NCBI GenBank assembly: GCA_934630385.1
Contig: CAKTWE010000109.1
Location: forward strand, 1-5,100
Reading direction: 5' to 3'
DNA length: 5,100 bases
Source: an uncultured Collinsella sp.
Lineage (GTDB): Bacteria; Actinomycetota; Coriobacteriia; Coriobacteriales; Coriobacteriaceae
Made by a program: the position numbers and the translations under genes. The notes beneath the pieces were generated by a model that had not been told where the DNA came from, did no database searches, and saw nothing but the letters and a program-made list of their open reading frames with translations. Below are positions 4,867 to 5,100 of this stretch, piece after piece (position 1 is the stretch's first letter; each line of letters opens with the position of its first letter).

Positions 4867-5100
4867 TTACTCGCCCTCCGGGGTCTCGACGTCTTCCGCA
4901 GCAGCAGCGTCATCAGTACCGCCAATGGCATCCACCGTGTCGACAGCCTCCAAGCTATCATCGGCGACGTCAACGACCTCGACGGCAACGTCCTCGCTAC
5001 CGTCCTCGAGCTCGTCCTCAAACTCCGAGAAGTCCTCGGCGCCCTCAAAGTCAAAGGCGCGCTGGCAAATGCGAACCTCGTCGCCCGCACGGCAGCCGGC
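4867..5100 (-). CDS. obgE: C-terminal end of the GTPase ObgE/CgtA (5' part lies beyond the right edge)
   Basis: The reading frame is open from the window edge to the TAA at 4869-4867 and gives 77 residues without a start. The first stretch, AGCRAGDEVRICQRAFDFEG, resembles the end of the Obg C-terminal (OCT) domain, which typically reads like GAKEGDTVRIGDFEFE. After it comes a tail of about 57 residues dominated by Asp, Glu, Ala and Val (for example FEDELEDGSED), apparently disordered. Acidic tails after the OCT domain occur in many Obg proteins. Obg is a GTPase that acts in 50S assembly and stress responses. The location directly upstream of nadD, by 3 nt, fits the common obg-nadD-yqeK-rsfS order. 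The G domain is outside the window, so the call rests on the OCT remnant and context; another protein with an acidic C-terminus cannot be fully excluded. Confidence 0.75.
   Translation of the reverse strand, partial: AGCRAGDEVRICQRAFDFEGAEDFSEFEDELEDGSEDVAVEVVDVADDSLEAVDTVDAIGGTDDAAAAEDVETPEGE

Overview
The window is a gene-dense stretch of a high-GC bacterial chromosome. Nine protein genes fill almost all of it, and no mobile element, CRISPR array or RNA gene is visible. Gene content, gene order, alanine-rich acidic tails, frequent TTG/GTG starts and an apparently leaderless gene suggest an actinobacterium. A gut coriobacterium such as Collinsella or a relative would fit, but that placement is inferred from general features and not from a database match.

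Region 1 (1 to about 1630, minus strand) is the ribosome-maturation/tRNA-modification operon rpsP-khpA-rimM-trmD. It is read leftwards and leaves the window inside trmD. Intergenic gaps are 3, 4 and 10 nt. Three of its four genes start with TTG or GTG, and the rimM start lies in a small predicted mRNA hairpin. Two candidate promoters for the operon lie in the roughly 200-bp divergent region 1545-1745.

Region 2 (about 1734-2999, plus strand) is a single gene for a Y-family DNA polymerase (DinB, Pol IV) with intact catalytic residues and an internal clamp-binding motif. A TATACT box ends 6 nt before its ATG and there is no Shine-Dalgarno sequence, so the mRNA is probably leaderless.

Region 3 (3010-5100, minus strand) is the operon obgE(3' end)-nadD-yqeK-rsfS. 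Its products are a ribosome-assembly GTPase, the NAD-synthesis adenylyltransferase, an HD-domain nucleotide phosphohydrolase and the ribosomal silencing factor. The operon ends in a strong intrinsic terminator at 3010-3051 that faces dinB. The two minus-strand operons both serve ribosome production and control, and nadD and yqeK add nucleotide/cofactor metabolism. dinB sits alone between them in the opposite direction.

I see no evidence of a new biological system. The points worth a second look concern initiation signals and gene arrangement: the rimM initiation hairpin, the leaderless dinB, the run of non-ATG starts and the one-sided terminator.
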